In this document: positions 15,550 to 22,919 of the stretch, one piece after another
Position numbering within the stretch: the first letter of the stretch is position 1
Layout of the letters: each line of letters opens with the position of its first letter
Made by a program: the position numbers and the translations under genes
Notes under the pieces: model-generated
Seen by the model: only the letters and a program-made list of their open reading frames with translations
What the model was told of the DNA's origin: nothing
Database searches by the model: none
Origin: JBEIVB01 sp040374085
GTDB taxonomy: Bacteria; Bacteroidota; Bacteroidia; UBA4408
DNA length: 35,999 nt
Reading direction: 5' to 3'
Assembly: GCA_040374085.1 (NCBI GenBank)
Contig: JBEIVB010000015.1
Coordinates: forward strand, 1 to 35,999

Positions 15550-17181
15550 TTGGCTAGCACATCGAGTATTTGGCAAGGCCGTTGGGTCAAACCCAGTAGC
15601 CGTACCGATTGGGCCGAGACCCTCGTAGGTTTTGGAACAGCCGTTGTTTCGATAGGATTGCCTTTAAGCATCTTCCTCATCAGCGTTGGGCAATGGCTCA
15701 TTGTGCTGGGATGGCTTCTGCACGCAGGCTTGGGCAAGCGCCTTTCTGCAGCCGCGCGCAACCCCATCTGGTGGTGCTTTCTGGGGCTGTTTGGCATTCA
15801 GGCCCTTGGCATGGCGTGGTCATCCAATACCGCCTACGGCATCCACGATTTGCGCATGAAGCTGCCCTTGCTGCTGTTGCCCTTGTGTTTGGGTAGCTTT
15901 CCAAAACCTTCGATCTGGACACTTGCGTGGTTGTTCCGCTTATTTGTGCTGGCCACGTTCACTTCAACCCTCATATCGTTTGGTTTATACCTTGGCATAG
16001 GCGGATTTCAGTGGCACGACATAAGAGCCATTTCTCCTCTCGTTTCGCACATACGCCTGTCGCTCATGATATCCATCTGCATAGGTTGGTTTCTTTATGA
16101 CGAGAAATATGCTTTTCATAACATTCCAACCTACATAAAATGGTTGGGCACTACTTGGTTCATTGGCTTTCTGTTGATTCTGCAATCCATAACCGGTCTT
16201 GCCCTTGTGGCCTTCTTGCTTGTGCTTTGGGCATGCCGCAGCATTTACAGAGGAAAGCGCTGGGGATGGGTTCCGTTGGCCTTCCTCTTGCTGGGTCTTG
16301 GGATGATAGGCACCCAAATCTATCAATCGCACCGTGCCTATTTTGCCGATCGCTCTGAGCTGGAGCTGCCTCTTAAGCCCCTAACAGCAAATGGAAGGCC
16401 CTATTTACACAACTCTCAAGACCATGCCACCGAAGAGGGCTTTCACGTGGGGTGGTATCAGGCTCCGTTTGAATACGAGCGCGAGTGGGCGAAAAGAAGC
16501 AGCATAGACATCGATGGCAAAGATGCGAAGGGACAACACATTCGCTATACCCTGCTTCGCTACCTAACCTCTAAGGGGCTAGCCAAGGACTCTGCCGGTA
16601 TTTGGGCACTTTCTGCCCAAGACCTTGCATCTGTTGAACGGGGCCAAACCAATGCCTTGCGAGATGAGCACTCAGTGGGAGGACGACTGCGTGCCATTTG
16701 GTGGGAGTATCAAAATTTCCGCTTGGGTGGACTCCCCAACGGTCACAGCTTGTTTATGCGCCTCTGGTTTGCCCGCACAGGCTGGAGCATTTGGAAACAA
16801 CACCCGCTAATCGGAGTGGGTACTGGAGATGTGAACGACGCGTTTCTGGAGGCCTATGCCAAACAGCCCGAGCCCTTGGATCGACCCTTCTGGCTCAGGA
16901 GCCACAATCAATGGATTACCCTTGGCGTTGCTCTGGGTTGCGTGGGCGTATTATGCATTGTTCTTATGTATGTCTTTATCGGCTATAGGGCCAACCGCAT
17001 CAGCCAAGCCTTTGCTCTGCTTCCCATTCTGATATTGTGGTTGTCCTATTTAGCCGAAGACACTTTAGAAACCTCCACCGGGGCGTGTTTGGCAGGCTGG
17101 ATTCATGGCATTGTATTGATGCTCGATCAAAAAGAGCGCGCCAACACAACTCCCAGTCTAACGAACGAACAGCGCGGTTAA
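15550..17181 (+). CDS. O-antigen ligase / polymerase-like membrane protein (Wzy_C domain)
   Basis: The 543-residue polytopic protein has about eleven hydrophobic segments and one large hydrophilic, probably periplasmic, loop (about 260-400) that begins after a segment ending in YQSHRAYF. The Wzy_C pattern follows: WSIWKQHPLIGVGTGDVNDA, then RSHNQWITLGVALG, with the conserved His-Asn of the ligase family. Such proteins join O-antigen or other lipid-linked glycans to an acceptor such as lipid A core. No ATG is available near the N-terminus; the TTG at 15550 directly after the protease stop is the likely start. Its 3' end overlaps the convergent glycosyltransferase by 24 bp. It closes the glycan gene run that starts at 11788. 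Confidence 0.85.
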   Translation: MASTSSIWQGRWVKPSSRTDWAETLVGFGTAVVSIGLPLSIFLISVGQWLIVLGWLLHAGLGKRLSAAARNPIWWCFLGLFGIQALGMAWSSNTAYGIHDLRMKLPLLLLPLCLGSFPKPSIWTLAWLFRLFVLATFTSTLISFGLYLGIGGFQWHDIRAISPLVSHIRLSLMISICIGWFLYDEKYAFHNIPTYIKWLGTTWFIGFLLILQSITGLALVAFLLVLWACRSIYRGKRWGWVPLAFLLLGLGMIGTQIYQSHRAYFADRSELELPLKPLTANGRPYLHNSQDHATEEGFHVGWYQAPFEYEREWAKRSSIDIDGKDAKGQHIRYTLLRYLTSKGLAKDSAGIWALSAQDLASVERGQTNALRDEHSVGGRLRAIWWEYQNFRLGGLPNGHSLFMRLWFARTGWSIWKQHPLIGVGTGDVNDAFLEAYAKQPEPLDRPFWLRSHNQWITLGVALGCVGVLCIVLMYVFIGYRANRISQAFALLPILILWLSYLAEDTLETSTGACLAGWIHGIVLMLDQKERANTTPSLTNEQRG

Positions 17182-18396
17182 CTGTTCGGTAACCTTAGAC
17201 GCCTCAAATTGAGAGGGGTCGTAGTTTGGGTTGAACGTTGCCTGAGCAACAAGCGCCTTTGAAAAATCTTCCGAAAAATTTTTACTTCCGGCCAGTGAAA
17301 TACCCAATTTGTTTTCTTTTATAAAATCCGATGCAAATCCATCGGCGCCAATAAAGAAAAATGGCGTTTTCAATGTTCCATACTCAGCAAACTTGGTTAT
17401 GAGATAGTTCTTGGTCTCTTCAGCCAACAATATCAAACAGAAATCAGCTTGCTTGATTTTCTCAAAAATCAGATTCCCTATGGGCTTATAAACATGAAAC
17501 ACCTTTCTATGGGCCAGAAAATTCTCCAAGAGGTATCCTTCCGATGTATAAAAACTTATGTTCAATCTTTGATAAAGTTCAGGTTTGCTCACCTGCAGAT
17601 CATCCAAAGCCTGCTTCAGCTCATGCAAGAAAGGATCGGTGCCAACGGAAATGGAGCCACCGTAAACAATCTCAATGGAGTCGCTCGTTTTCGGATGCTC
17701 ATGAATGCTGGGCAAATCGTCTGGATCGTACACATGGCTCAGCGCCCGAAATGCCTCATGAGGCTTTTCCGGAATGGTGGCTTGAATTTTCTGCAATAAA
17801 AAATCATTCGGTGCAACTATCCAATTGAAGCATTCAGCAGCTTCTCTTTGAAGGGCCTTCTCATACGCGAGTCTGCTTTCCGACAGGGATTCCATACCGT
17901 AGTTTTTGGCCCCAATCCAAGGATCGCGATAATCGGCGATTAGGTTCAAATCCGGAAACTTCTTTTTGAGCTTCGCTGCATATTCAAACAAATAAAAAGG
18001 AGCTCCGGAAACAATAACATTGGGTATTTTTTTTCTTTTTATGAGATCAGAAGATTTCCGTATCAGCTGTTCCTCCCAAAAAACAGCTTCATCGAACATG
18101 CGCTTCTTTGAGAACAAGCGGAAATACAAACGCCAAAACTGAAAAACCAATCTGGCCCTCAAGGAAGGCTTGGGACTAAAATCAAAAGGATAAAGTCTGG
18201 GCAGAGGATGATGGAAAATGTTGGGTTGGCGTACATCCTCGGTCCACGATGAAACGGCATGGCCTTGTTTGGGTTTGGCATACACCGCGTGTACTTCAAC
18301 TCCTTTTAGGGCGAGGTACTTGGCAAACTTCGCCCACCTCCTTCCGCCAATACCCGGATTTGGTGGAAAACCATGATTTATAATCAATACTTTCAT
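17158..18396 (-). CDS. Glycosyltransferase, GT4-like, AT-rich gene
   Basis: The 412-residue protein starts MKVLIINHGFPPNPGIGGRR, the first strand and glycine loop of a GT-B enzyme. It continues with VIVSGAPFYLFEYAAKLKKK and LIADYRDPWIGAKNYG, the D-Y-R-D-P-W pattern seen in GT4 proteins of bacteroidete surface glycan loci, and a second domain with SIEIVYGGSISVGTDPF and ADFCLILLAEETKNYLITK. Composition is distinctly AT-rich: I count 21 G+C in 60 bases at 17281-17340 and 19 in 60 at 17521-17580, against 35 in 60 at 12901-12960. The gene stands alone between a convergent overlap and a tRNA, which suggests separate acquisition. CATGTTTG lies 4 nt before the ATG. Confidence 0.87.
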   Translation of the reverse strand: MKVLIINHGFPPNPGIGGRRWAKFAKYLALKGVEVHAVYAKPKQGHAVSSWTEDVRQPNIFHHPLPRLYPFDFSPKPSLRARLVFQFWRLYFRLFSKKRMFDEAVFWEEQLIRKSSDLIKRKKIPNVIVSGAPFYLFEYAAKLKKKFPDLNLIADYRDPWIGAKNYGMESLSESRLAYEKALQREAAECFNWIVAPNDFLLQKIQATIPEKPHEAFRALSHVYDPDDLPSIHEHPKTSDSIEIVYGGSISVGTDPFLHELKQALDDLQVSKPELYQRLNISFYTSEGYLLENFLAHRKVFHVYKPIGNLIFEKIKQADFCLILLAEETKNYLITKFAEYGTLKTPFFFIGADGFASDFIKENKLGISLAGSKNFSEDFSKALVAQATFNPNYDPSQFEASKVTEQLTALFVR

Positions 18397-18400
18397 AGTG

Positions 18401-18408
18401 CAAACATG
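18401..18408 (-). promoter_or_regulatory. -7-like box CATGTTTG, 4 nt before the AT-rich glycosyltransferase
   Basis: One mismatch to TAnnTTTG, followed by CACT and the ATG at 18396. A TTG about 16 nt further upstream may serve as a -33 element. Confidence 0.4.
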
Positions 18409-18729
18409 ATTTATTCCATCGCTTCAATTGCTTGCATGCACCTTTGCTCATCAGACAGAGCATTACCAACTACTCGGTTAATCCAATGCATAATGTTCAA
18501 AGTAAGAATAAAAACGGGAGTGCAAGCAGAACAGACGTCGATTTTTTTGAGGAATACATCGAGTGTTGTTGATAAGCGAAAGAATGCTGCGGAACTTGCT
18601 TTCACCATTTCATAAAAAAGAGGTACAAGTAGAAAAGCATGAGGAGAGATGATGCCGATGAGTCCATATTCACAGCGGCGCGGAGGTCGAAACCATGGTC
18701 CAAATTTTTTCCACAAAACGGTGAAAAGA
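18409..18729. other. Intergenic stretch with no convincing gene
   Basis: I see no recognisable gene here. A 101-codon frame on the minus strand (18411-18716) and an 80-codon frame on the plus strand (18373-18615) are open but have no family resemblance. On the plus strand a 28-codon frame from the ATG at 18489 ends TDVDFFEEYIECC and is then followed, past two stops (TGA TAA), by AKECCGTCFHHFIKK in the same frame. This could be a decayed gene or chance. Confidence 0.4.
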
Positions 18730-18761
18730 AAAAGCCTGATCGTTTAAGCGGTCAGGCTTTT
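18730..18761 (-). terminator. Terminator of tRNA-Pro
   Basis: Perfect 10-bp stem AAAAGCCTGA / TCAGGCTTTT (18730-18739 with 18752-18761) around a 12-nt loop, starting 3 nt past the encoded CCA. The minus-strand side continues into a T-rich tract. Confidence 0.85.
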
Positions 18762-18764
18762 CTT

Positions 18765-18841
18765 TGGTCGGGGTGGCGGGATTTGAACCCACGGCCTCCA
18801 GCACCCCATGCTGGCGCGCTACCAGGCTACGCTACACCCCG
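18765..18841 (-). tRNA. tRNA-Pro(GGG)
   Basis: A 77-nt cloverleaf. The acceptor stem CGGGGTG pairs with CACCCCG, the anticodon stem CCAGC pairs with GCTGG around loop ATGGGGT (anticodon GGG, reading CCC and CCU), the T arm contains GGTTCAAATCC, the discriminator is A, and CCA is encoded at 18767-18765. It has its own -7 box upstream and a terminator just downstream. Confidence 0.96.
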
Positions 18842-18851
18842 ATTGGGTGGG

Positions 18852-18859
18852 CAAAGGTA
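18852..18859 (-). promoter_or_regulatory. -7 box TACCTTTG of tRNA-Pro
   Basis: Exact TAnnTTTG match 10 nt upstream of the tRNA 5' end. It confirms independently of any protein gene that this genome uses the Bacteroidota -7 element. Confidence 0.7.
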
Positions 18860-18925
18860 AAAAAAAGGGGCAAAACGGATCGTTGTCTCAAAAAATGCTT
18901 TGTCCAATGGGCGTGCGCCGAAAAA

Positions 18926-21073
18926 CTAGCGTTTGATGTAATTCTCGTAACCTCGTGTTTCGCTTTTGAACACCTGATCGGTGGTATCGAAATCGTTCTT
19001 TTTGTAGAAGTTGCCAAATCGAAATGCAATCATCTTGTATTCGTCTACGGCCTGACCTTTCTTTATGATGACACGCGTAATCTTGAAATTTGGATACTCC
19101 TCTTGCTCCACGGTCATTCCTTCGGGGTATTTGCGAGCCATTTCAGAGAGGTAGGCCTCTCGTTCTTCTCTGGACATCTTGCGGTTGAAACGGGCTTTTG
19201 CTTCTTCTTCTGTGAGGGCGCTTCCCTCCTCGGTCTTCTTCTCGCTTGAGGCAACTTCCTGTCCGACCTTTTTATCTTCGGCCTGACTGAGGGCGTCTTC
19301 CATTCGTTTGCGGGCTGCGGCTTCTGCTTTGGCTCTGCCTTCTGCATCTGCTTGAGCCTTTTGTGCTGCGGCGGTAGCTGCCATAGCCTGAGCTTCTGCT
19401 TTTTGTTTGAGCTGGTTTTGGAGTTCGGCTATACGCAGGGAGTCGGCTTTGGCTTTTGCTGCTTGCTCTTCCTTTTTGCGCTCGGCTGCTTCAAGGGCGG
19501 CGCGGAGCATGGCCTCTGCATTGCTGCGTTTGCGTTCTGCCTCCTCCAGGGCTTTTTTCGCTTCTGTCTCAGCACGTTGTTTCGCTGCGGCCTCTTCGCT
19601 TGCCCGCAGCTCGGCTTCTGCTTTTGCCTTTGCTTCTGCCTCTGCTTTCTTTTTAAGGGCAGCTTCCAATCGGGCCTTTGCATCTGCCTCTTCCCGTGCT
19701 GCAGCATCTGCTTCTGCTTTGGCTTTAGCTTCTGCATCTGCTCTGGCCTTTGCAGACTTGGCTGCGGCTTCTGCTTCTGCCTCTGCCTTTTTCCTGAGAA
19801 CCTCGTCGATCTTGGCTTGTGCCTTGGCATCCTCTTCTGCCTTTAAGCGTGCTGCATCTGCGGCTTTGCGCTCTTCATCTTTGCGTTGACGTTCGGCCTC
19901 ATCCTGCTTCTTTTTCAACGATGCCTCGAGAATGGCCCTTGCTTTGTTCTCTGCCTTTTGCCGCTCCAATTCGGCCTCGCGAGCGATGCGTTCTGCCTCA
20001 GCCTTTGCTCTTGCATCGGCCTCGGCTTTCTTTTTATACGCTTCATCCAATATGGCCTTGGCTTCTGCCTCAGCTTTGGCGGCCATGGCTTCCTCCTCTT
20101 TTGCTCGGCGATCCGAATCCTCCTTTGCTCGCTTTTCGGTCTCCTCCTTGGCTTTTCGCTCCGACTCTGCTTTAGCCATGCTCATCATATAATTCTTCTG
20201 TGCATCCAACCGGGCTTTCTCCTTGTTAGCGGCCTCTTCCTTGGCTCGCTTAAGAGCATCGGACTGAGCCTGCTTCTCCGCTTCCGCTGCATTCATTTTG
20301 GCTTTCTCTGCTGCTTCGGCCTCAGCTTTGGCGCGTTTCTCTGCAGCCTCGGCATCGCGCTTCGCTTTCTTTTCCGCCTCAACCTTTGCTTTAGCCTCAT
20401 CTTCTTGACGCTTTATCTCCGCAGCCTCGGCATCACGCTTGGCCTGTGCGGCAGCTTCCTGAGCTTTCTGAGCAGCCACAACAGCATCGCTCTGAGCTTT
20501 TACCACTCCACTTAAATACGCCATCTGCCCCTTGCTCTGCTCCTTCTTACGGCGATTCAACTCCGCCTGGAGCTTCTCCAATTGTTCTTTTATCGATTGG
20601 GTGTAGGCACGGTCGTAATCAATGTTTTTTTGCAAGGGATAATAATGAAACTTCCCTATGGGATTTTCCAAAATGCTAACGTCCAAGCCCGCAATGATTT
20701 TAAATAAATCCACTTCTATGGTGGTAGATTGAACAAATGTTATGTCGTCTGGAATGCCCTCCGTGGAAATGAAGATTTTCTTGGGCGTGAAACCGCTTTT
20801 GGAAAAAATCAGCATGTATTGGTTGTCGAGCCTCAACGGGAACTCGAATTTTCCCTCAGGGCCGGTAATCAGTTGGGTTAACTCGCTCCCATTTTGCAAG
20901 AGCTTAACCATGGCTCCCTTCAGGGCATTGCCATCTTCGGTAACCAACCCTTTCACCGAAACGCTGGTGGCTTCCTGAGCGAAAATTTGAGGTGGGATGA
21001 ACATCGGAACCAACATCATCCAAACGAAAAATAATCCGGTAAAGGGCAAAAAAGGAGTAGGAACTTTATGCAT
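18926..21073 (-). CDS. Exported coiled-coil protein with TolA-like Ala/Lys/Glu repeats
   Basis: From the ATG at 21073 the protein has 715 residues. A signal peptide ends around FAQ (33), followed by a carboxypeptidase-regulatory or CNA-B-like beta domain (35-120; VSVKGLVTEDGNALKGAMVK). A segment with KFHYYPLQKNIDYDRAY comes next, then a very long Ala/Lys/Glu/Arg-rich helix (about 155-615) and a conserved C-terminal domain (about 619-715; MARKYPEGMTVEQEEYPNFK, then VIIKKGQAVDEYKMI and FRFGNFYKKNDF). Similar C-terminal domains occur in other bacteroidete envelope proteins; no function is known to me. The helix resembles the periplasm-spanning part of TolA, but the TolA C-terminal domain and membrane anchor are absent. 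A TTG at 21088 in frame is less likely. It follows the cyclophilin gene on the same strand after 153 bp. Confidence 0.85.
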   Translation of the reverse strand: MHKVPTPFLPFTGLFFVWMMLVPMFIPPQIFAQEATSVSVKGLVTEDGNALKGAMVKLLQNGSELTQLITGPEGKFEFPLRLDNQYMLIFSKSGFTPKKIFISTEGIPDDITFVQSTTIEVDLFKIIAGLDVSILENPIGKFHYYPLQKNIDYDRAYTQSIKEQLEKLQAELNRRKKEQSKGQMAYLSGVVKAQSDAVVAAQKAQEAAAQAKRDAEAAEIKRQEDEAKAKVEAEKKAKRDAEAAEKRAKAEAEAAEKAKMNAAEAEKQAQSDALKRAKEEAANKEKARLDAQKNYMMSMAKAESERKAKEETEKRAKEDSDRRAKEEEAMAAKAEAEAKAILDEAYKKKAEADARAKAEAERIAREAELERQKAENKARAILEASLKKKQDEAERQRKDEERKAADAARLKAEEDAKAQAKIDEVLRKKAEAEAEAAAKSAKARADAEAKAKAEADAAAREEADAKARLEAALKKKAEAEAKAKAEAELRASEEAAAKQRAETEAKKALEEAERKRSNAEAMLRAALEAAERKKEEQAAKAKADSLRIAELQNQLKQKAEAQAMAATAAAQKAQADAEGRAKAEAAARKRMEDALSQAEDKKVGQEVASSEKKTEEGSALTEEEAKARFNRKMSREEREAYLSEMARKYPEGMTVEQEEYPNFKITRVIIKKGQAVDEYKMIAFRFGNFYKKNDFDTTDQVFKSETRGYENYIKR
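19274..20506 (-). repeat. Degenerate Ala/Lys/Glu-codon repeats encoding the coiled coil
   Basis: About 410 codons are built from variants of short motifs such as AKAEAEA, KRDAEAAE and AKAKAEAELRA, with the same few codons (GCA, GAA or GAG, AAA or AAG) reused. The low complexity keeps other frames open, which creates long Leu/Phe/Cys-rich and Ala/Ser-rich open frames on the plus strand that are not genes. Confidence 0.8.
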
Positions 21074-21226
21074 GAAAAGGAGGTGCAATTTTAACGGCTA
21101 CATAATTACGAAACCCCACGGTTTGAGTTGCGCAAATAAGCGAATTTAGAAAGGCTCAAAAGGCCAATCCGTCGATGGTATTTCTTGATTGAGCAAAAAA
21201 CCATTTGTTTACCCAAAGAATCAAGG

Positions 21227-22075
21227 TCATTTGGCCGGGGTCTCCAATCGAACGCGCATGCGGATGTCCTGGCTCGGACGATCCTGACTGTTCCTTTCGA
21301 CTGCAGCAATTTTGTCTATGATTTCCAATCCTTGAACCACTTCGCCGAACACGGTGTAGCCCCCATCCAAGTGTGGAGCACCACCCTCCGTTGAATAGGC
21401 CCTGCGCTGTACGTCGGACAGAACAAGGGGCTTAAAACCAGCGGTTTGCGCATTCACCTGCTCCACAACAGCGGCATTTACAATCTGAAGGCTGTCCGAA
21501 TTTCCCGCTTGTTGCAACCGAACAATTTGATCACGAAGGCCTTTATTCTCAGGCTTGCTTAGGATTTGGTTGTACACACGGTTTTTTTCGGCCATGGTGG
21601 ATTGCTGCTGTATCCTGCGATCCATCTGATCCAAGTCGCTGAGCTGAAACACCTTTCCATGAACCAGATAGAACTGGCAACCGGAGGAGCGCTTGGTGGG
21701 ATTTACATCATCGCCAAGCCGAGCTGCAGCCAATGCCCCTTTTTTATGAAACTTTCCGGGTACAATTTCTGCCTCCAAGGTGTATCCGTTCTCCCCATTC
21801 CCTAACGGAGTTCCAGCCGGAGCCCTCTTAGACAAGGGATCTCCTCCCTGAATCATAAAATCCTGTATGACACGGTGAAACAGGAGGCTGTCGTAGAAAC
21901 CCGACTGGGCAAGGCGCAGGAAGTTTCGTCGATGGATAGGAGTTTCCTTGTACAACTTTACTTTTATATCACCGAAGGATGTGTTGATCACCACAAGCGT
22001 GTCGGGCGAAGAAACTTGAGCAAAGGTGTTTGTTGCTCCAATGAGGCAGAATGCCAGAAAAAGAATTCGAATCAT
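21227..22075 (-). CDS. Secreted peptidyl-prolyl cis-trans isomerase, cyclophilin type
   Basis: The 282 residues have a signal peptide (1-19) and a cyclophilin domain. Visible motifs are INTSFGDIKVKLYKETPIHR near the N-terminus, FHRVIQDFMIQGGDP (the catalytic Phe-His-Arg region), GALAAARLGDDVNPTKRSSG and SGCQFYLVHGK (the Q-F active-site strand), and HLDGGYTVFGEVVQGLEIID at the C-terminal end. Between QFYLVHGKVF and HLDGGYTVF about 90 mostly helical residues are inserted, an arrangement usual in bacteroidete periplasmic cyclophilins. It should help fold envelope proteins. It is divergent from the lipoprotein gene at 22131. Confidence 0.94.
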   Translation of the reverse strand: MIRILFLAFCLIGATNTFAQVSSPDTLVVINTSFGDIKVKLYKETPIHRRNFLRLAQSGFYDSLLFHRVIQDFMIQGGDPLSKRAPAGTPLGNGENGYTLEAEIVPGKFHKKGALAAARLGDDVNPTKRSSGCQFYLVHGKVFQLSDLDQMDRRIQQQSTMAEKNRVYNQILSKPENKGLRDQIVRLQQAGNSDSLQIVNAAVVEQVNAQTAGFKPLVLSDVQRRAYSTEGGAPHLDGGYTVFGEVVQGLEIIDKIAAVERNSQDRPSQDIRMRVRLETPAK

Positions 22076-22130
22076 GTGTGAAGAATGTTGGAAACAAAAA
22101 AACAGTAATTTTATGCCACTTCAAAACAGC

Positions 22131-22481
22131 ATGCCCCAAAACGGAAAATCCATTCTTTCTTGTTTAACCATCATTGGCCTGCTCGCGGGTGTGTGTGTTA
22201 CTTCTTGCGGCACCCCGGATCCCCCTGAAGCCGAAATCACCGTTGTGGATACCCTCGGCAAAGCCATATCAGGAGCCACGGTGCGCATCTCCTCCAAAAC
22301 TTACAACGCCGCTTCCAACGTAGACGACGTTAAAACCACCGATTTCAAAGGAAAAACCTATCACACGTTTAAGTGGGAAGCCATTCTGGAGGTACAGGCT
22401 GCTAAGGGCACCAAAAAAGGACGGGAGTTTATTCAGCTCGAAGTAGACAAGGTGGTGGAAAAGACCATTACCATACGGTAA
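22131..22481 (+). CDS. Small lipoprotein with Ig-like/carboxypeptidase-regulatory fold
   Basis: The 116-residue protein has a lipoprotein signal peptide ending in the lipobox VTSC. The mature part, EAEITVVDTLGKAISGATVR and so on to the C-terminal VEKTITIR, has the beta-sandwich pattern of carboxypeptidase-regulatory or CNA-B domains. I know no specific function. An ATG at 22113 in frame would add six residues (MPLQNS); 22131 gives a more typical signal length. It ends 5 bp before the convergent gene at 22487, with no terminator between them. Confidence 0.75.
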   Translation: MPQNGKSILSCLTIIGLLAGVCVTSCGTPDPPEAEITVVDTLGKAISGATVRISSKTYNAASNVDDVKTTDFKGKTYHTFKWEAILEVQAAKGTKKGREFIQLEVDKVVEKTITIR

Positions 22482-22486
22482 ACCGC

Positions 22487-22837
22487 TTAAACCTCCTCTA
22501 CCCACTTCTCGAAATAGTGCACAATGGCCTGGCGCATCAACTGGCTTTGCTGCAGAGGAGACAATCCCGGTAAATGATCGGTTTCTTTAAAATGAGGCCA
22601 TCCTTCCTCATCCCTTCCCACATACTCGTAATACCCATAAGGCAACAGTAGGGTGCAAATGGCAATGTGCAACACATCCAGCTTTTGATCCTTGGTGAAT
22701 TTCCGCTTGCTCAACATGCCCAGTTCCTGAACCCCCACCAAAAACAAAATTCCCGGAATGTCCAAAGGCTCGCCATAGGGTTCCGATACTTTTTCTACCG
22801 TCCGCTTCCAGCGGGCCTCAAACGCTTCATCCTTCAT
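22487..22837 (-). CDS. Conserved hypothetical protein of Bacteroidota
   Basis: The 116-residue soluble protein has the look of a small conserved bacteroidete family: DIPGILFLVGVQELGMLSKR, KFTKDQKLDVLHIAICTLLL, then PYGYYEYVGRDEEGWPHFK and a C-terminal amphipathic helix (AIVHYFEKWVEEV). It has no signal peptide or membrane segment, and should be mostly helical. The function is unknown. GTTCTTTG lies 4 nt before the ATG, identical to the octamer before the gene at 32362. Confidence 0.8.
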   Translation of the reverse strand: MKDEAFEARWKRTVEKVSEPYGEPLDIPGILFLVGVQELGMLSKRKFTKDQKLDVLHIAICTLLLPYGYYEYVGRDEEGWPHFKETDHLPGLSPLQQSQLMRQAIVHYFEKWVEEV

Positions 22838-22841
22838 GGTA

Positions 22842-22849
22842 CAAAGAAC
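22842..22849 (-). promoter_or_regulatory. GTTCTTTG box, 4 nt before the conserved hypothetical gene
   Basis: The TTTG half of the -7 box is kept and the TA half is replaced by GT. It is followed by TACC and the ATG at 22837. The octamer and spacing recur at 32350-32357. Confidence 0.35.
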
Positions 22850-22863
22850 GATTGACGGAAGCA

Positions 22864-22900
22864 GAAAAAAAAACGGGCAGACGTTTTAGCCTGCCCGTTT
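22864..22900 (-). terminator. Rho-independent terminator after the BNR-like T9SS gene
   Basis: Perfect 10-bp stem AAACGGGCAG / CTGCCCGTTT (22871-22880 with 22891-22900) and a 10-nt loop, followed on the minus strand by an uninterrupted T run. It ends the transcript of the gene at 22920-24878. Confidence 0.92.
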
Positions 22901-22919
22901 CAATTGCATTAAGAAAAGA

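Noticed and set aside
18411..18716. 101-codon open frame on the minus strand between the AT-rich glycosyltransferase and tRNA-Pro
   Set aside because: No family resemblance, overlaps other open frames of equal quality, and runs almost into the tRNA terminator. A small real gene cannot be wholly excluded.
17140..18842. Integration at tRNA-Pro with flanking attachment repeats
   Set aside because: No copy of the tRNA 3' end is present near 17140-17200 and there is no integrase gene.
19274..20515. Long plus-strand open frames opposite the coiled-coil gene (Leu/Phe/Cys-rich and Ala/Ser-rich)
   Set aside because: They are by-products of the low-complexity Ala/Lys/Glu codons on the other strand, with repetitive composition and no domain or plausible start context.
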